The notes under the pieces: generated by a model
Seen by the model: only the letters and a program-made list of their open reading frames with translations
The model's database searches: none
What the model was told of the DNA's origin: nothing
Assembly (NCBI GenBank): GCA_964620325.1
Contig: CAZUIM010000018.1
Location: forward strand, 1 to 41,512
Source: CAZMYM01 sp964620325
Lineage (GTDB): Bacteria; Bipolaricaulota; Bipolaricaulia; UBA7950; UBA9294
Direction of reading: 5' to 3'
Length of the DNA: 41,512 nucleotides
In this document: one piece after another, positions 1 through 6,765 of the stretch
Layout of the letters: each line of letters opens with the position of its first letter
Position numbering within the stretch: the first letter of the stretch is position 1
Position numbers and translations under genes: made by a program

Positions 1-123
1 GAGCGTTTCCGAGTCGAGTTGGATCTTCTGGAAGACCCGCTGGAGCGGGAGCTTTTCGAACTCAAACGTCGTAGACAAGATACGATGCTACATCGGCCTA
101 GAGCGAAACGTCGGAGGACAAGG
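1..123. other. left flank without an assignable gene
   Basis: Two forward frames are open here (frame 1 to about 216, frame 2 far beyond) because the region is GC-rich and hairpin-rich. The first 20 codons of frame 1 read like the amphipathic end of a protein, but they recall no family and the frame runs on into the hairpin repeats without a natural stop. It could be the last part of a truncated gene or simply non-coding sequence next to the tRNA array. I make no functional call. Confidence 0.25.
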
Positions 124-149
124 CCTGCTCGACCTCATGGTCGAGCAGG
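124..149. repeat. perfect 11-bp hairpin
   Basis: Positions 124-134 and 139-149 are perfect reverse complements with a four-base TCAT loop. On the minus strand this is the last strong hairpin of the tRNA-Gln downstream array, so it may end or stabilise that transcript. No T-run follows on either strand, so it is not a textbook intrinsic terminator. Confidence 0.6.
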
Positions 150-193
150 TTGGAGAATCGACGACGCTACAGGTTCTTGGGACTTTAGTTGCC

Positions 194-700
194 TGGGAGA
201 GGAGGATGGCTGCTGACCGGTGCCTTCACTGTCAGCGGCTTGGGAGTTTGCCGAGGCGAACTCCTGTCCTTGACATCGGGGTTCTCACCACCCATTGGGA
301 GAGTGAGGATTGGCCGCTGGAGCGGCTCCTCGTTTCTCCAGCGGCTTGGGAGTTCACTTCCTGTGAACGCGTACCCTGCGGGTACGTGCGAATCTTCCTT
401 CGGAAGACCTCGTCTCGGTTCATCGTGGCGTTCTCACCGATTCAGGGGAGAGGGAGGATGGCCGCTGGAGCGATTCTTCCGCTCTCCAGCGGCTTGGGGA
501 GTTCACTTCGGGAACTCCATCCTACACTTGAGGCTTCTCACCCCACACTCAAACCAGAGGCCCCAGAAACGCGTCGGTTCCTGGGGCCTCTGGTTGGGAG
601 AGGGAGGATGGCCGCTGGAGCCGTTCTTCGGTTCTCCAGCGGCTTGGGAGTTTGCCTTTGGCAAACTCCTATCCTTGTCTTGGGGGTGCTCACCCCGCAT
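194..700 (-). repeat. four imperfect tandem units of a structured repeat downstream of tRNA-Gln
   Basis: Four related units begin near 194, 296, 445 and 595, with cores 104, 148 and 150 bp apart. Read on the minus strand, the tRNA strand, each has: a GGTGAG-like segment; a hairpin with GGAGTT..AACTCC arms (243-264, 498-518, 647-669; replaced by GTTCAC/GTGAAC at 352-368 in the second unit); a longer hairpin with GCCGCTGGAG/CTCCAGCGGC arms (313-345, 461-493, 611-643; changed to GCTGAC/GTCAGC at 209-239); and a tail of ATCCTCC(C)TCTCCCA. That tail copies the 3' end of the neighbouring tRNA-Gln. Arms differ between units but stay complementary, which favours an RNA structure. The unit starting at 296 carries two extra hairpins (370-386 and 393-407). 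The region is open in forward frames, but those peptides are typical of antisense-tRNA-like spurious translation, so I treat it as non-coding. Confidence 0.75.
552..595. repeat. 15-bp perfect hairpin between repeat units
   Basis: Positions 552-566 and 581-595 pair perfectly, around a 14-base loop that includes a further short AAC/GTT pairing. On the minus strand the stem begins with the AACCA of a tRNA-like 3' tail, so it mirrors the 701-752 hairpin that follows the real tRNA. It probably belongs to the same repeated design. Confidence 0.65.
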
Positions 701-752
701 TCCCAACCACAGACCCGAGGAGCATCTTCGCCCCTCGGGTCTGTGGTTGGGA
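701..752. repeat. 20-bp perfect inverted repeat overlapping the tRNA-Gln 3' end
   Basis: Positions 701-720 and 733-752 are perfect reverse complements with a 12-base loop. The right arm includes the 3' acceptor strand, discriminator and CCA of the minus-strand tRNA-Gln. In the primary transcript this hairpin and the tRNA acceptor stem are therefore mutually exclusive. It could act as an attenuator, terminator or processing signal; no T-run follows. Confidence 0.7.
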
Positions 753-817
753 GAGGAGGATTCGAACCCCCACTAACAGGGCCAGAGCCTGTCGTCCTGC
801 CATTAGACGATCTCCCA
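744..817 (-). tRNA. tRNA-Gln (anticodon CUG)
   Basis: The minus strand folds into a complete cloverleaf: 7-bp acceptor TGGGAGA/TCTCCCA with a U1-A72 first pair, a 3-bp D stem GTC/GAC, an anticodon stem ACAGG/CCTGT with loop CTCTGGC (anticodon CUG, reading CAG), a four-base variable loop and a T stem with TTCGAAT loop. The discriminator is A73 and CCA is encoded (746-744). U1-A72 and the CUG anticodon both mark glutamine. It has its own promoter at 830-858 and is divergent from the MEMO1 gene. It matters here because the window also encodes GatDE, which would convert Glu-tRNA(Gln) to Gln-tRNA(Gln). Its 3' end is repeated in the hairpin array downstream. Confidence 0.95.
786..786. other. no additional feature at this base
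   Basis: This single base lies inside the tRNA-Gln gene and holds nothing separate; the divergent promoter pair of the amidohydrolase and era is described at 8786-8836. Confidence 0.05.
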
Positions 818-829
818 GAGGTCGGAGGA

Positions 830-858
830 ATGGTACGGAAGTCGTGAAAGGCAGTCAA
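830..858 (-). promoter_or_regulatory. sigma70-like promoter of tRNA-Gln
   Basis: On the minus strand a TTGACT -35 box (858-853) and a TACCAT -10 box (835-830) are separated by exactly 17 bp. The tRNA 5' end lies 12 bases beyond the -10 box, which leaves a very short leader, as is usual for tRNA genes. Confidence 0.75.
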
Positions 859-865
859 GATTCGG

Positions 866-894
866 TTGGCCTTCCACGGGAAGGCCGATACAAT
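866..894 (+). promoter_or_regulatory. promoter of the MEMO1-like gene with an inverted repeat in its spacer
   Basis: TTGGCC (866-871) and TACAAT (889-894) are 17 bp apart. The ATG starts nine bases after the -10 box, so transcription should begin at or just before the start codon and the message would be leaderless or nearly so; no Shine-Dalgarno is present. An 8-bp perfect palindrome (868-875/879-886, loop ACG) covers the end of the -35 box and most of the spacer and is a candidate operator. Confidence 0.65.
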
Positions 895-903
895 CCCGAC
901 AAT

Positions 904-1749
904 ATGGACGAAGCGATTCGACAGCCGATCGTCGCCGGCGCGTTCTACCCGGGCACACGCGACGATCTGTCGGCTGCGCTCTCCGTCCTGTTGGGCGCGG
1001 AGCTCGACCGGCCGACGTCGCGCCTCCCGGGCCCGTTCGGGCTGATCGCCCCACACGCCGGATACCTGTATTCGGGATCGACCGCGGCCGCCGGCTATCG
1101 CGCCGTCGCGGCGGTCGGCCGGCCCGACATCGCCGTTCTGCTCGGTGCGAACCACACCGGATTCGGCGACGCGCTGTCGCTCGACGATCACGCCGCCTGG
1201 CGAACGCCGCTCGGCGAGCTTCCGGTCGCGAGGGACGTCGTCGAGGCGCTCCGAGATTCCGGGCTGTCCGTCGATCGGACGGCCTTCGTCCGTGAGCATT
1301 CGATCGAGGTTCAGCTTCCGTTTCTGCAGTTCCTGTGGGGAAATGCAGTCCCGATCGTTCCGATCTGCGTCCAGCCGGCGCCCCACGACCGTCTCGCCGA
1401 GGCCGGATCGAGAATCGCCGACGCCCTCGCCGATCATCAGTCGCCGCTGATCGTGGCGAGCAGCGACTTCACACACTACGAGTCGGATGAGACGGCGCGA
1501 GCGCTCGATCGTCGCGCGCTCGATCCGATCCTCGCCCTCGACGGTTCGCGCTTCCTCTCGCTCTGCATCGAGGAACGGCTGTCGATTTGCGGCGCCGGCG
1601 CGATTTCTGCGCTGATCGCCGCCTCGCGGAAGCTGGGCCTGACCGACGCCAAGTTGATCGACTACTCCACGTCGGGGGACACGACCGGCGATCGGGCGGC
1701 CGTCGTCGGCTACGCTGCCGTCTCGTTGTTCAGGAGGGAAGATGGTTAA
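904..1749 (+). CDS. MEMO1 family protein (AmmeMemoRadiSam system protein B)
   Basis: A 281-residue protein of the MEMO1 family, which shares the fold of class III extradiol dioxygenases (LigB). Family hallmarks are visible: APHAGYLYSG near residue 40, GANHTGFG near 80, EHSIEVQLPFLQ near 135, SSDFTHY near 190 and a CGAGAISALI segment near 225. The conserved histidines and cysteine form the metal site in relatives. In prokaryotes the family is often linked with AMMECR1 and a radical SAM protein, neither of which is in this window, and its biochemical role is unsettled. The start at 904 fits the family N-terminus (QPIVAGAFYPG) and a promoter immediately upstream; extending further would run into the antisense of the tRNA. 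The stop overlaps the yicC start by eight bases, so the two are probably co-transcribed. Confidence 0.9.
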   Translation: MDEAIRQPIVAGAFYPGTRDDLSAALSVLLGAELDRPTSRLPGPFGLIAPHAGYLYSGSTAAAGYRAVAAVGRPDIAVLLGANHTGFGDALSLDDHAAWRTPLGELPVARDVVEALRDSGLSVDRTAFVREHSIEVQLPFLQFLWGNAVPIVPICVQPAPHDRLAEAGSRIADALADHQSPLIVASSDFTHYESDETARALDRRALDPILALDGSRFLSLCIEERLSICGAGAISALIAASRKLGLTDAKLIDYSTSGDTTGDRAAVVGYAAVSLFRREDG

Positions 1750-2605
1750 GAGCATGACCGGTTTCGGAGCGGGGAGCGCGTGCTCCGGCGGCTGGCGCGC
1801 CGAGGTGACGATCCGCACGTGGAACCACCGCTTCCTCTCGGTGCGCACGCGTTCGATCGGCGATCGGCCCCGCCTCCAATCGCAGATCGAGGAGCGCGCC
1901 AAGGGGGCGTTTCAACGCGGTGAGATCGGCGTTTGGCTCAAGCTCCAACGGGACGGCTCCGAAGAGAACGTACAGCTGTTCGACCATCAGGCGGCCCGCG
2001 TCGCTCACGCGGAGCTCCGGGCGCTCGCCGACGAGTTGTCGCTCTCTGCTCCTCCTTCGCTCGAGGACCTGATCCGCATCGGCGCCCTCCAGCCGATCGA
2101 CGAAGCGGACGAGGAGGTCTGGCCGGCCGTCGAGGAGGCGCTCGACGAAGCCCTCGCGCAGACGACGCTCTCCCGCCGCGCCGAGGGCGCGACCCTCGCC
2201 GACGAGCTGGAGCGGCTCCTCGACGAGCTGGCCGAGCACACCGAGGTCGTCAGCCGCCGGCTGCCGGAGATCACGGCCGGACTCCGAGAACGGCTGAACG
2301 AACGGGTCGCCGACCTCGACGTGAGCGTCGATCCGGATCGCCTCGAGGCTGAGCTCGTCCTGCTCTCCGATCGATACGACGTTCAGGAGGAACTCGTCCG
2401 CCTCGGCAGTCACATCGAGCGGGCAACGGCGCTCCTCGAGAGCGACGGCCCGATCGGGAAGGAACTCGACTTCATCAGCCAGGAACTCCTCCGGGAGGTG
2501 AACACGCTCGGGTCGAAGGCGAGAGATACTGAAGTCAGTTCCACGGTGATCGACATGAAGCTGTGTGTCGAGCAGTTCCGAGAGCAGGTCCAGAATGTCG
2601 AGTGA
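1742..2605 (+). CDS. yicC: YicC family endoribonuclease
   Basis: A 287-residue YicC-like protein. The N-terminus SMTGFGAGS is the family signature (SMTGFG), and the C-terminal end carries the DUF1732 signature, with LDFISQELLREVNTLGSKA followed by CVEQFREQVQNVE. YicC proteins are reported as endoribonucleases that act on structured RNA in E. coli and B. subtilis. A strong AGGAGG lies at 1733-1738 inside the end of the upstream gene. The downstream neighbour is gmk, a conserved pairing in many bacteria, and the two genes overlap. Confidence 0.93.
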   Translation: MVKSMTGFGAGSACSGGWRAEVTIRTWNHRFLSVRTRSIGDRPRLQSQIEERAKGAFQRGEIGVWLKLQRDGSEENVQLFDHQAARVAHAELRALADELSLSAPPSLEDLIRIGALQPIDEADEEVWPAVEEALDEALAQTTLSRRAEGATLADELERLLDELAEHTEVVSRRLPEITAGLRERLNERVADLDVSVDPDRLEAELVLLSDRYDVQEELVRLGSHIERATALLESDGPIGKELDFISQELLREVNTLGSKARDTEVSSTVIDMKLCVEQFREQVQNVE

Positions 2606-3236
2606 ACCTCGCCGCCCGGGTCGGCGGGGCGCCGGCTTCGGGATCGCGTTCGTCGTCACCGGTCCGTCCGGCGCGGGGAAGACCTCCGTGATCAGGCGGG
2701 TGATGGAGAGCGTTCCCGCCCTGGCATTCTCCGTCTCGCACACGACGCGGCCGAAGCGGGAGGGTGAGGTCGCCGGTGCCGACTACGTCTTCATTTCCGA
2801 GAGCGAATTCCAGCGCCTCGTTCAGCAACACGCCTTCGTCGAACACGTCGTCTATTCCGGCGCCCGATATGGGACGTCGCGAGCGCAGCTCGAGGAGAGC
2901 TTCCGGCGCGGCACCGACGTGATCCTGAACGTCGAAGTCGAGGGCGCGAGGTCGCTTCGCACCGTCGGCCTCAACCGCCACCCGATCGTCTACGTCTTCC
3001 TCGCTCCGTCGACCCTCGATCGGCTCGCCGAGCGCCTTCGCGCTCGCGGGACGGAGAGCGAAGAGAAGATCTCCGAGCGCGTCGCGGTCGCCGCCGAGGA
3101 GATGAAGGAACTCGGATCGTTCGACTACTTCGTCGTCAACGACGACATCGATCGAGCGGTCGATGAACTCCGATCGATCGTCGTCGCCGAGCGCGCTCGG
3201 ATCGTCCGACAACGAGACGGAGCGGCCGACAGGTAA
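2595..3236 (+). CDS. gmk: guanylate kinase
   Basis: This protein phosphorylates GMP/dGMP to the diphosphate with ATP. The P-loop GPSGAGKTS sits about 20 residues in, followed by the GMP-binding region SHTTRPKREGEVAGADY and the VEVEGARSLR segment of the family; total length is 213 residues, near the usual 200-210. I chose the ATG at 2595, overlapping the yicC stop by 11 bases, because the ten residues before it are serine/arginine-rich and unlike the family. The reading frame ends inside a strong hairpin. Confidence 0.93.
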   Translation: MSSEPRRPGRRGAGFGIAFVVTGPSGAGKTSVIRRVMESVPALAFSVSHTTRPKREGEVAGADYVFISESEFQRLVQQHAFVEHVVYSGARYGTSRAQLEESFRRGTDVILNVEVEGARSLRTVGLNRHPIVYVFLAPSTLDRLAERLRARGTESEEKISERVAVAAEEMKELGSFDYFVVNDDIDRAVDELRSIVVAERARIVRQRDGAADR

Positions 3237-3251
3237 GCCGGCCGCTCCGTC
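3216..3251. terminator. 13-bp perfect hairpin between convergent gmk and the HU gene
   Basis: Positions 3216-3228 and 3239-3251 pair perfectly around a 10-base loop. The hairpin straddles the gmk stop codon and lies between two convergent genes, so it most likely stops transcription or protects 3' ends from both sides. A short GAAAA rather than a T-run follows on the plus strand, so factor-independent termination is not certain. Confidence 0.6.
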
Positions 3252-3284
3252 GAAAACCAGTTCAACTGCAGAGGCGTTGTCGGA

Positions 3285-3596
3285 CTACTTCTTGGCGACT
3301 CCCTTCGGCGTCACCTTGAGCGTCTTCTCGACCTGGCGCTTCAGCTCTTTGCCCGGCTTGAACAGCGGGACGACCTTCGCGGCCACTTGGATCGGTCGCT
3401 TCGTCTGCGGATTGATGCGGCTCGAGGCCTTCCTGCCGCGAACCGCGAACTTCCCGAATCCGACGAGCTTGACGTCCTCACCCTGGAGCAGTGTCTCCTG
3501 GACCAGGTCGAGAACGCCGTCGAGGAGGTTCCGAGCCTCCTTCTTCGTCTGATTCGTCCGATCCGCCAGCCGGTCGATGAATTCGCCCTTGTTCAT
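3285..3596 (-). CDS. HU/IHF family DNA-binding protein
   Basis: A 103-residue histone-like DNA-bending protein. It begins MNKGEFIDRLA, has the GFGKFAVRGRKASSRINPQT arm region that inserts into the minor groove, and carries a short lysine-rich tail (KGVAKK) beyond the usual 90-residue core. An AGGAGG ribosome site lies 8 bases upstream. It follows rpsA by 38 bases on the same strand, matching the cmk-rpsA-ihfB order known from proteobacteria, so it occupies the IHF-beta position. Sequence alone does not separate HU from IHF. Confidence 0.93.
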   Translation of the reverse strand: MNKGEFIDRLADRTNQTKKEARNLLDGVLDLVQETLLQGEDVKLVGFGKFAVRGRKASSRINPQTKRPIQVAAKVVPLFKPGKELKRQVEKTLKVTPKGVAKK

Positions 3597-3634
3597 CCTT
3601 TTGCCTCCTTCTGTCGTAGTCGATGCGTGCGCGT

Positions 3635-5428
3635 CTACGCCTGCCCCTCATCGTCCAGTTCCGCGGTGTCTCCGAGGAGATCCCGCATGCTGAGCGCTTC
3701 ATGGCCGCCGTCGTCGAGGAATCGTCGATCGACCCGATCGCGCCCGCCACGACTTCGGTCCTTCCGCCGCGAACTCCCGCGGCCGCGCCCGCTTCCCTCA
3801 CGATCGCGATCGCCCCGCGTCGCATCCTCGGGGCGTGCGACCGGAATCTCCGGCGGGCCGAAGAGGTTCCGCATGCTCAGCCTGACCTGTCGTTTCTCTT
3901 CGTTGATCCCGATGATCTTGGCCTGGACCTTCTGACCGACGGCGAGAACATCGGACGGCGTTCCGATCCGCTCTTCGCTGATCTCCGAGACATGAATCAG
4001 TCCGTCGACGTCGTCGGTGATCTTCATGAACGCACCGAAGTCCTTGATCTCGGTGATCTCCCCTTCGATCACCTGGTCGATCGAGAACTCGTCGACGAAA
4101 CGTCGCCACGGATTGTCCTTCATCTCGCGAATCGACAGCGAGATGCGGCGCTCGGTCGGATCGGCGCTCAGCACCTTCACCTCGACTTGGTCGTCCTCGT
4201 TGAGAACGTCCCGTGGATGATTCACGTGTCCCCAATCGAGCTCAGAGACGTGAACGAGGCCTTCGACGCCGTCCTCCAGTTTCACGAACGCGCCGAAGTC
4301 GGTGATCTTGGTGACCGTTCCGGCGACGACCTGGCCCCGCGGGTACTTGCTCTCGACGTCCTCCCAGGGGTCCCGCTGCGTCCGGCGGAGCGACAGGCTG
4401 ATCCGGTGCGCATCCTCGTCGCAACCGAGAATGACGACCGTCACCTCGTCGCCCTCCGTGACGACGTCCTTCGGATTCTCAGGGTGCCCCCACGAGAGTT
4501 CGGAAACGTGAACGAGCCCTTCCACGTCCTGCTCGAGTTCGACGAACGCGCCGAAATCGGTGACGCTGACCACCGCTCCGGTCACTTGCGTGCCGACCGG
4601 ATAGCGTTCCGAAATCCCGTCCCAAGGATTCGGGCGAAGGCGCTTGATCGAGAGCGAGACCTTCCCCTTCTCCTTGTCGAAGTCGATGACCTTGACGTTC
4701 ACCGTCGTGCCGGCCTTGTATTCTGCCGGCGGAACAGGGAGATCCTTCCACGCGATCTCCGAACGATGAACCAAGCCCTCGAAGCCGCCGATGTCGACGA
4801 ACAGGCCAAAGTCTACGATGCTGCGAACCGTCCCCTCGATCTCCTGGCCCTTCTCCAACGAGTCGAACAAGGCCATCCGCCGCTCTCGCTCCTGCTCCTT
4901 GACGTAGACCTTGTGCGAGACGACCAGGTTCTTGTCTCGTCGGGACAGTTCGAGGATCTTGAATTTGACCCGCTTGCCTCGAAGCTCGTCGATCGCACTC
5001 GGAAGGTCTCCACCGAGGTGTGAACCGGGCAGAAACGCGCGAATCCCATCGAGGTTGACGTGATACCCGGCGCCGCGAACCTCGTTGGTGATCTCTCCTT
5101 CGACGACCTCGCCGTTCCGATGCGCCACTTCGAGGACGTCGATCCGCTTCTCGTATACCGCTTGCTTCTCGGACGCGTAGACGGTCCCCTTCTCCTCGTC
5201 GATGTACGTGACGAGAACTTCGATCTCCTCGCCTTCCTTGATCTCGCCGTCCTCGCGGAACGGCGAAAGTTCGGCGACCGGCAGGATCCCTTCGGATTTG
5301 TAGCCGATGTCGACGAGGATCTCGCTGTCGTTGACCTGAAGGACCGTCCCGGAGATCGTGTCTCCGCGGCTGTACGTCTTGACGTCGCTTTCCGAGAAAG
5401 CGTCTTCCATCTTGATTCTACTATCCAT
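3635..5428 (-). CDS. rpsA: 30S ribosomal protein S1
   Basis: A 597-residue protein with six S1 (OB-fold) repeats, roughly at residues 21-90, 106-175, 193-262, 279-350, 367-438 and 454-523. The last four show the repeated pattern DFGAFV/DFGLFV followed by EGLVHVSEL. S1 binds mRNA on the 30S subunit and helps initiation. After the sixth repeat there is a 70-residue basic, arginine/glycine-rich tail (about 530-570) ending in an acidic stretch, probably an extra RNA-binding extension. Two in-frame ATGs lie seven codons apart (5428 and 5410); a GGGAGGAAG lies over 20 bases before the first, so the exact start is open. It sits between plsC and the HU gene. Confidence 0.95.
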   Translation of the reverse strand: MDSRIKMEDAFSESDVKTYSRGDTISGTVLQVNDSEILVDIGYKSEGILPVAELSPFREDGEIKEGEEIEVLVTYIDEEKGTVYASEKQAVYEKRIDVLEVAHRNGEVVEGEITNEVRGAGYHVNLDGIRAFLPGSHLGGDLPSAIDELRGKRVKFKILELSRRDKNLVVSHKVYVKEQERERRMALFDSLEKGQEIEGTVRSIVDFGLFVDIGGFEGLVHRSEIAWKDLPVPPAEYKAGTTVNVKVIDFDKEKGKVSLSIKRLRPNPWDGISERYPVGTQVTGAVVSVTDFGAFVELEQDVEGLVHVSELSWGHPENPKDVVTEGDEVTVVILGCDEDAHRISLSLRRTQRDPWEDVESKYPRGQVVAGTVTKITDFGAFVKLEDGVEGLVHVSELDWGHVNHPRDVLNEDDQVEVKVLSADPTERRISLSIREMKDNPWRRFVDEFSIDQVIEGEITEIKDFGAFMKITDDVDGLIHVSEISEERIGTPSDVLAVGQKVQAKIIGINEEKRQVRLSMRNLFGPPEIPVARPEDATRGDRDREGSGRGRGSSRRKDRSRGGRDRVDRRFLDDGGHEALSMRDLLGDTAELDDEGQA

Positions 5429-5518
5429 GCTCGACTGCCATCACTTGTCGTCTTCCTCCCCGCTATAGCGTGGTTCGGGCCCAGGGCACGAGCTTCGGGC
5501 GTTATCCTCCCTCATTCC

Positions 5519-6118
5519 TCATGCCGTATCAACTCGCTCCATCAGCCGCTCGCTCATCCGACGGTGTCGAGCGACGCGTCCGTCGCCGCTCGGGCCGTCT
5601 CCCTCGAGATCCGCAACCGGAAACGGCTTCCCGATCGAAACGATCACCCTCGGATAGCGCAAGGGGCACTCCGGTGGGTACGGACCGTCCGCCTTGATGT
5701 TCACCGGGAGTATCTCCTTCTTCGTCATCTCCGCGAAGCGGAAGGCGCCCGTCTTCGCGTCGACGCGTTTCTTTGTGGTTCCTTCGGGGAACAGACCGAT
5801 CAGGCGCTCGCGCTCGAACGCCTGTTGCAGTCGTCGAAAATCGGACTTCGCAAAATTGTCTCGGTCGATGATGGTCGAGAACCCCCTGATCAGGAATCGG
5901 AGAATCGGGTTCCCCTTCATGAGGCCCCGCCGCGCGATGAACTGGATCCGATTCCTGGCGCCGAGTGCGACGGCCATGAACGGAGCGTCCCAGTAACTCC
6001 GATGGCGAGCGACAACGACGTAGGACCCATCCGGTTTCACGTTCTCCCGGCCGACCACGCGAAGACGAAAGAGAAGCTTCAACACAACGTACAACAGCCA
6101 CGTTGTGGTCGAGTACAT
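5519..6118 (-). CDS. plsC: 1-acyl-sn-glycerol-3-phosphate acyltransferase (PlsC family)
   Basis: This enzyme acylates lysophosphatidic acid to phosphatidic acid at the membrane. The catalytic HX4D motif appears as RHRSYWDAP and the glycerol-phosphate-binding motif as FPEGTTKK; a hydrophobic N-terminal segment (WLLYVVLKLLFRLRV) would bind the membrane. The ATG at 6118 gives the usual N-terminus and overlaps the cmk stop slightly; a TTG at 6154 would add 12 residues and is an alternative. cmk-plsC-rpsA is a recurrent order in several phyla, and all genes here run the same way with small gaps. The 90-base gap to rpsA contains a TATAGC that could be part of an internal promoter. Confidence 0.88.
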   Translation of the reverse strand: MYSTTTWLLYVVLKLLFRLRVVGRENVKPDGSYVVVARHRSYWDAPFMAVALGARNRIQFIARRGLMKGNPILRFLIRGFSTIIDRDNFAKSDFRRLQQAFERERLIGLFPEGTTKKRVDAKTGAFRFAEMTKKEILPVNIKADGPYPPECPLRYPRVIVSIGKPFPVADLEGDGPSGDGRVARHRRMSERLMERVDTA

Positions 6119-6126
6119 GCCGTTTC

Positions 6127-6765
6127 TCAGTCCGCTCCTGAGTCCCCGGAACAACGCCCTTGCAATCGCTCCTTGACCACGTGTATTGCCTCGGAAATGA
6201 CCTCTGCGAGGGGCTTTCGATCGGTGCCGATTATAGTGGCATCGGAAGCGGCGTTCAAGGGTCCGATCGCTCTCGAAGTGTCCCGCTCGTCTCGGATGAC
6301 GATCTCGCTCAACGTCCGGCGCAGATCGGTTTCGCCCTGCTGCGCGGCACGCCGTCGCGCTCGCTCTTCCGGACTCGCGGCCAGAAAGATCTTCACGTCC
6401 GCATCCGGAAGGACGACCGTTCCGATGTCACGTCCCTCCATCACGACGTCGATCCCCCGAGCGATCTTCCGTTGGAGCGCGACGAGGCGCTCTCGAACTT
6501 CGCGGATCGTCCCGACCTCCGATGCCGCTTGATCGATCTCCGGCGTGTGCAACAGCTCGGTGACGTCTTCGCCGTTCAGGAGAATCCGACCCGACGCGGT
6601 CACGTCGAGATCGATCTGGTCGAGATTCAGCCCTCGCTTGAAGCCGAGTCCGACGGCTCTGTACATCTTCCCGGTCTCCACGAACCGGCAGCAGAACCGC
6701 TCGGCCAACGCGCGCCCGAGCGACGTCTTTCCCGATCCGGCCGGCCCATCGATTGCGATCTTCAC
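6127..6765 (-). CDS. cmk: cytidylate kinase
   Basis: A 212-residue (d)CMP kinase. It opens KIAIDGPAGSGKTSLGRALA (P-loop GPAGSGKT), then KMYRAVGL, the VMEGRDIGTVVLPDAD motif that binds CMP, and a lid with arginines (RDERDTSRAIGPL). The start codon is GTG, immediately after the ispE stop TAG, preceded by AAGGAG inside the end of ispE. It is the head of the conserved cmk-plsC-rpsA-HU block, coupled here to ispE. Confidence 0.95.
   Translation of the reverse strand: MKIAIDGPAGSGKTSLGRALAERFCCRFVETGKMYRAVGLGFKRGLNLDQIDLDVTASGRILLNGEDVTELLHTPEIDQAASEVGTIREVRERLVALQRKIARGIDVVMEGRDIGTVVLPDADVKIFLAASPEERARRRAAQQGETDLRRTLSEIVIRDERDTSRAIGPLNAASDATIIGTDRKPLAEVISEAIHVVKERLQGRCSGDSGAD

Noticed and set aside
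194..700. CRISPR array
   Set aside because: Units are 104-150 bp with internal hairpins and variable arms, not 25-40 bp identical repeats with unique spacers; no cas genes are present.
137..847. Long forward ORFs (236 and 195 codons) through the repeat array
   Set aside because: They run across the antisense of the tRNA and hairpin repeats; their repetitive peptides (GGWPLE.., GEEDSNPH) are translations of structured RNA, and they share no protein family.
3623..5023. 466-codon forward ORF opposite rpsA
   Set aside because: It is the shadow of the S1 repeats on the other strand; rpsA is unambiguous.
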